Position numbers and translations under genes: made by a program
The notes under the pieces: generated by a model
What the model was told of the DNA's origin: nothing
Database searches by the model: none
The model's input: the letters and a program-made list of their open reading frames with translations, nothing else
Assembly: GCA_011523545.1 (NCBI GenBank)
Contig: WTGN01000103.1
Coordinates: 1 to 64,000 of the forward strand
Reading direction: 5' to 3'
DNA: 64,000 nucleotides
DNA from: Chloroflexota bacterium
GTDB taxonomy: Bacteria > Chloroflexota > Anaerolineae > Aggregatilineales > Phototrophicaceae
Part shown: one piece after another, positions 61,390 through 64,000 of the stretch
Numbering within the stretch: position 1 is the stretch's first letter
Layout of the letters: each line of letters opens with the position of its first letter

Positions 61390-61676
61390 GGCATGTGACA
61401 CAGTGGCACTGTAGGGGCGACCAAGCTGGCCGCCCGTAGAAGCGAAAAGGCGCGCGCTTTACGGCGACTCACAGAGTCGCCCCTACAGAAATCGCAAGAA
61501 AGCGACATTTGCATGACCGACGCCGGCAACCCTAACCCCCCTCTAAATCTCCCCCCGGCGCATCAGGGGGAGACTTGCTCGCATGCGCGGAGTCTCCGAT
61601 TCAAGCGAGAAACTTGCCCGTGGCGCTCCCCTCCCTATTGCTATGGGGAGGGGCCGGGGGAGGGGTTGGATCAACC
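61390..61676. repeat. Intergenic region with four palindromic elements
   Basis: Two GTAGGGGCGA-type units (about 61410-61438 and 61461-61488) are followed by two C/G-rich elements: one at 61533-61575 with CCCCCCTCTAAATCTCCCCCC, a short loop and GGGGGAGA, and one at 61629-61668 with TCCCCTCCC, loop ATTGCTA and GGGGAGGGG. The last ends 9 bases before the MBL gene start, so that gene's ribosome site is inside the repeat. No gene seen. Confidence 0.6.
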
Positions 61677-62660
61677 ATGACCTACGCCGGGATCACCCAA
61701 ATCACTGACGACATCGTGCAGGTGCGGATTCCCCTGCCATACAGGCTGAACATCGTCAATTGCTACCTGCTGCGCGGCGCGGCTGGCTGGACCCTGCTCG
61801 ACACCGGCTTGAACACGGCGGCGGCGCGCGCCCAGTGGGCTGCGGCGATGAAGACGCTCAATTTCAAGCCGGACGACATCGAGAAAATCGTGCTCACGCA
61901 CATGCACCCCGATCACTTCGGCCTGGCGGGCTGGTGGCAGCAGCAGGCGGAAACACCGATGCCCGTCTACCTGCCCGAGCGCGAGATGCCGCAGGCGAAT
62001 GTCTTTTATCGCCGGGCCAACACGCCCCTTTATCACCAGTGGATGCTGGATTGCGGCATGGACGAAGCGACGGTGGGCAATGTGGAACGCGCCCTGGGCA
62101 GCACGCGCGATTTGACCCAGCCGCATCCGGCAAGGCAGGAGACCCTGCGCGAAGGCAGTACCGTCCGCTTGGGCAGACGCGATTGCCGCGCCATCCATGC
62201 GCCCGGCCACAGCGATGGTCAACTCATCTTCTATCACGAAGCCGAGCGCCTGATGCTCTGCGGCGATCATGTGCTGATGAAGATCACGCCCAATATCGGC
62301 AGTTGGCCGCACACCCAGCCGGACCCGCTCGGGCGCTTCCTGGCGTCGCTCGCTGAGCTGAGCGCGCTGGATGTGCGCCTGGCCTTGCCCGGGCACCGCG
62401 ACCTCATCAGCGATTGGCGCGGCCGCATCGGCGAGTTGATCGCCCATCATCACTTGCGCCTGGAGCATACGCTGGCCGCGATTGAGGGCGGCGCCGGCGC
62501 CGTCTTTCAGGTCGCCGCTTGCATCTTCCCGCTGGATCGTTTGACGGCGCATGAATGGCGCTTCGCCATGGCCGAGACGCTCGCCCATCTGAACTGCCTG
62601 CTCGCACGGCGTCAGGTCACCTGCGCGCGCAACGGCGTCATGCGCTGGGGCTTGGCCTGA
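61677..62660 (+). CDS. MBL-fold metallohydrolase
   Basis: This 327-residue metallo-beta-lactamase-fold protein has the metal-binding HMHPDHFGL motif (H75xHxDH, about 75-83), a later H in IHAPGHSDGQ (about 178), CGDHVL (Asp, about 200) and the terminal PGHRD (about 236). An all-helical C-terminal region of about 80 residues follows, as in MBL proteins of the lactonase/glyoxalase II-like group with helical tails. A thioester or lactone substrate is possible. The start is ATG 61677, the first Met in front of the family's NIVNCYLL block. Confidence 0.87.
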   Translation: MTYAGITQITDDIVQVRIPLPYRLNIVNCYLLRGAAGWTLLDTGLNTAAARAQWAAAMKTLNFKPDDIEKIVLTHMHPDHFGLAGWWQQQAETPMPVYLPEREMPQANVFYRRANTPLYHQWMLDCGMDEATVGNVERALGSTRDLTQPHPARQETLREGSTVRLGRRDCRAIHAPGHSDGQLIFYHEAERLMLCGDHVLMKITPNIGSWPHTQPDPLGRFLASLAELSALDVRLALPGHRDLISDWRGRIGELIAHHHLRLEHTLAAIEGGAGAVFQVAACIFPLDRLTAHEWRFAMAETLAHLNCLLARRQVTCARNGVMRWGLA

Positions 62661-62801
62661 AGATTACCCCCACCCCAAACCCCTCCCCCAAAATGAGGGA
62701 GAGGCTTTTGCCGCAAGCGGGTCGATCATATTAGCCCCCTTCCCTCTCTATGGGATGCCCGCCATAGAGATGGCGGGAAGAGCCGGGGATGGGGTTTTCC
62801 G
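62661..62801. repeat. C/G-rich inverted repeats between convergent genes
   Basis: Two elements are seen: ACCCCTCCCCCAAAATGAGG at about 62675-62705 and a longer one (CCTCTCTATGGGATGCCCGCC, loop, then GGCGGG and GAGCCGGGGATGGGG) at about 62738-62795. Both belong to the family seen at 0.1, 45.0 and 61.5 kb. They lie between the MBL gene and the minus-strand gene at the window edge. Confidence 0.5.
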
Positions 62802-64000
62802 TCAATACGGCGCGATCACCTCGTCCTGGCTGTTGATGCGGCTGTTGTTCACGATGACAAAGCGCGTTGAATCGGCCGGCTCCAGCGTCCAGGTCACGTC
62901 GTGGCGCGCCCCGCCGTCATGCACGTGATGCGCCTCGCCGACGATGAAATAATCGCGCTCGCCGTGCCCGGTCTGCGTCTCGCGGATGCGGATGCGCTGG
63001 AACAGGGACGCGCCTAGCGCCGCCGGCAGATGGTCGCGGGCCTTGAGCTGCAGCGTTTGAATCGTGCCGCGCGGGTGCTTTCGCCGCGCCAGCTCGTAAG
63101 ACGCGAATGCCTGCGCCGTCTCGATATCGGAAAGCGCCGGCAGGTCAAGCGCCAGCCGCTTGAGGCCGTACACATGCATGCCCTCGCCATCGGCAACGCT
63201 GACTTCGAGCCTGTCCCCGCGGTAAAGCGGCTTGCCAAAAAGCTGCAGCGCCGTCAGAAATACTTCGCGCCGGGATTGGTTCACGACGCGCAGGCGGACG
63301 GAGGTCGTGCCTAGCTGCACAACTTCAGCCGCCACGCCGGCGTCGATCGCCTGCCCGCCCAATTCCGGCCCCAGCTGAAAGCGCGTCAGGAGCCGCTCGA
63401 ATTCGAGCAGGCCAACCGGCTGATCGCGCCCGTCAACCAGGCGCAGATTCATTTCGACTTCGCTGCGCTGCGCGATGCGCTGGGCGCTCCGCAGGCTCCA
63501 GAGCAGCGTGCCGCTGGCGCCAATCTCGCGCGGGGTCATCAGCATGGCGATCTGATTTAGGCGCCATTCGCCATAGCTGTAGTCCATGCCGCTCATGTTG
63601 TCGTCGAAGCGCGCCACGATCGTCCGCTGAATCAGTGTATGATGTCGGTTGAGATAGATCGCTCGACCCTCTCGATCCAGGTAGAAACGCCCGCGCTCGC
63701 TGGCGGCGACCTCGCCGATCGCCTGCCGCGCCGATGTGGAGTCATGCCACCAATCGCCGACATAAGCGAAGCGCGATTTGCCCGGCTGCAAACGCCGCTG
63801 GCCATTCGCCGGCGGGAAGATGCGCGCGCTGTCGATCCGGTTGTAGCCGGCCAAATCAATCAGGCAATAACCAGCCAGCGCCGGCCGCCGCAAGATGGCC
63901 CCGTCAAGCAGCTCTGCAATCACCGCATCGGCGGTCACATCAATCTGCGGTTTGAGCCGGGCGGGGCTATCGGCCAGCCAGGGCTGGATATCTTGCAGAT
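62802..64000 (-). CDS. Unknown protein, 5' part cut by the window edge
   Basis: At least 399 residues of the C-terminal part are present; the frame stays open to position 64000, so the gene starts outside the window (a GTG at 63938 is unlikely to be the true start). The visible sequence begins LQDIQPWLADSPARLKPQ, then GRFYLDREGRAIYLNRHH, ASYELARRKHPRGTIQTL and RIRIRETQTGHGERDYFIVGEAHHVHDGG. The mixture of short beta-strands and a two-part AxxxLxxIxxxExGRFY-like element recalls phage tail-hub proteins, but I would not assign it. No membrane segment in this part. Confidence 0.6.
   Translation of the reverse strand, partial: LQDIQPWLADSPARLKPQIDVTADAVIAELLDGAILRRPALAGYCLIDLAGYNRIDSARIFPPANGQRRLQPGKSRFAYVGDWWHDSTSARQAIGEVAASERGRFYLDREGRAIYLNRHHTLIQRTIVARFDDNMSGMDYSYGEWRLNQIAMLMTPREIGASGTLLWSLRSAQRIAQRSEVEMNLRLVDGRDQPVGLLEFERLLTRFQLGPELGGQAIDAGVAAEVVQLGTTSVRLRVVNQSRREVFLTALQLFGKPLYRGDRLEVSVADGEGMHVYGLKRLALDLPALSDIETAQAFASYELARRKHPRGTIQTLQLKARDHLPAALGASLFQRIRIRETQTGHGERDYFIVGEAHHVHDGGARHDVTWTLEPADSTRFVIVNNSRINSQDEVIAPY

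Overview
The window is GC-rich bacterial chromosome (about 60% by eye) and looks like a member of the Chloroflexota, probably Anaerolineae. The reasons are the family mix and the intergenic style: many orphan ABC substrate-binding proteins with DxDxDG loops, YfhO- and GT39-type membrane proteins, an F420-type luciferase-family oxidoreductase, Uma2 and GxxExxY genes, TPR and PD40 proteins, and palindromic repeats of the form GTAGGGGCGA...TCGCCCCTAC between genes. This placement is inference. No rRNA, CRISPR array, prophage or replication origin was seen.

Layout. 0.3-3 kb: a TIR-like membrane protein, a flavin oxidoreductase and a PD40 propeller protein in one transcription unit. 3.2-11 kb: a VUT-family transporter, then a divergent locus. 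One arm carries a class IV aminotransferase, a GntR/FCD regulator and a double SnoaL protein. The other carries a sugar-type ABC importer, whose binding protein has an in-frame TAA and whose first permease lacks a legal start at the expected place, and a second SnoaL protein. 11-12.7 kb: an AraC-methyltransferase repair protein and an AhpD-like gene with in-frame UGA at the second position of its CxxCxxxH motif. 13-19.3 kb: a peptide-type ABC locus (two permeases, two binding proteins) with a GxxExxY cassette inserted. 19.4-31.5 kb: glycosyltransferases, TPR proteins, a HAD phosphatase, the selenocysteine tRNA gene selC with promoter and terminator, a DUF262/HNH gene and GT-C-like membrane proteins. 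31.6-32.9 kb: a leader peptide with five consecutive Cys codons, a terminator and a cysteine synthase gene. 33-39.8 kb: a low-GC unknown gene, a cupin, MogA, a second GxxExxY cassette, an LLM oxidoreductase, twin unknown membrane-anchored proteins and a kynureninase-like protein. 39.9-43.9 kb: four tandem paralogous GT2 genes. 44-64 kb: mostly housekeeping and catabolic singletons (nucleoside hydrolase, two Leu/Ile/Val-type binding proteins, ThpR, MFS, HpcH aldolase, phosphofructokinase, Uma2, TrmH-like, EEP, isochorismatase, GT2, YfhO, VOC, MBL) and a gene cut by the right edge.

Two results stand out. First, the AhpD-like gene at 12058-12651 appears to be a selenoprotein: the UGA sits where the catalytic Cys should be, a bulged stem-loop follows at bacterial SECIS distance, and selC (UCA anticodon, 8+5 acceptor/T layout, long variable arm) lies 10 kb away. 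Second, the cysteine synthase gene has a trp-operon-style leader with a promoter, a 17-residue peptide containing CCCCC, alternative pairings and an intrinsic terminator. This points to attenuation that senses Cys-tRNA supply.

Other notable structure: two GxxExxY genes lie inside imperfect terminal inverted repeats, one of them inside an ABC operon. Three import systems have no ATPase gene in the window. The four GT2 genes share near-identical ends but diverge in the middle.
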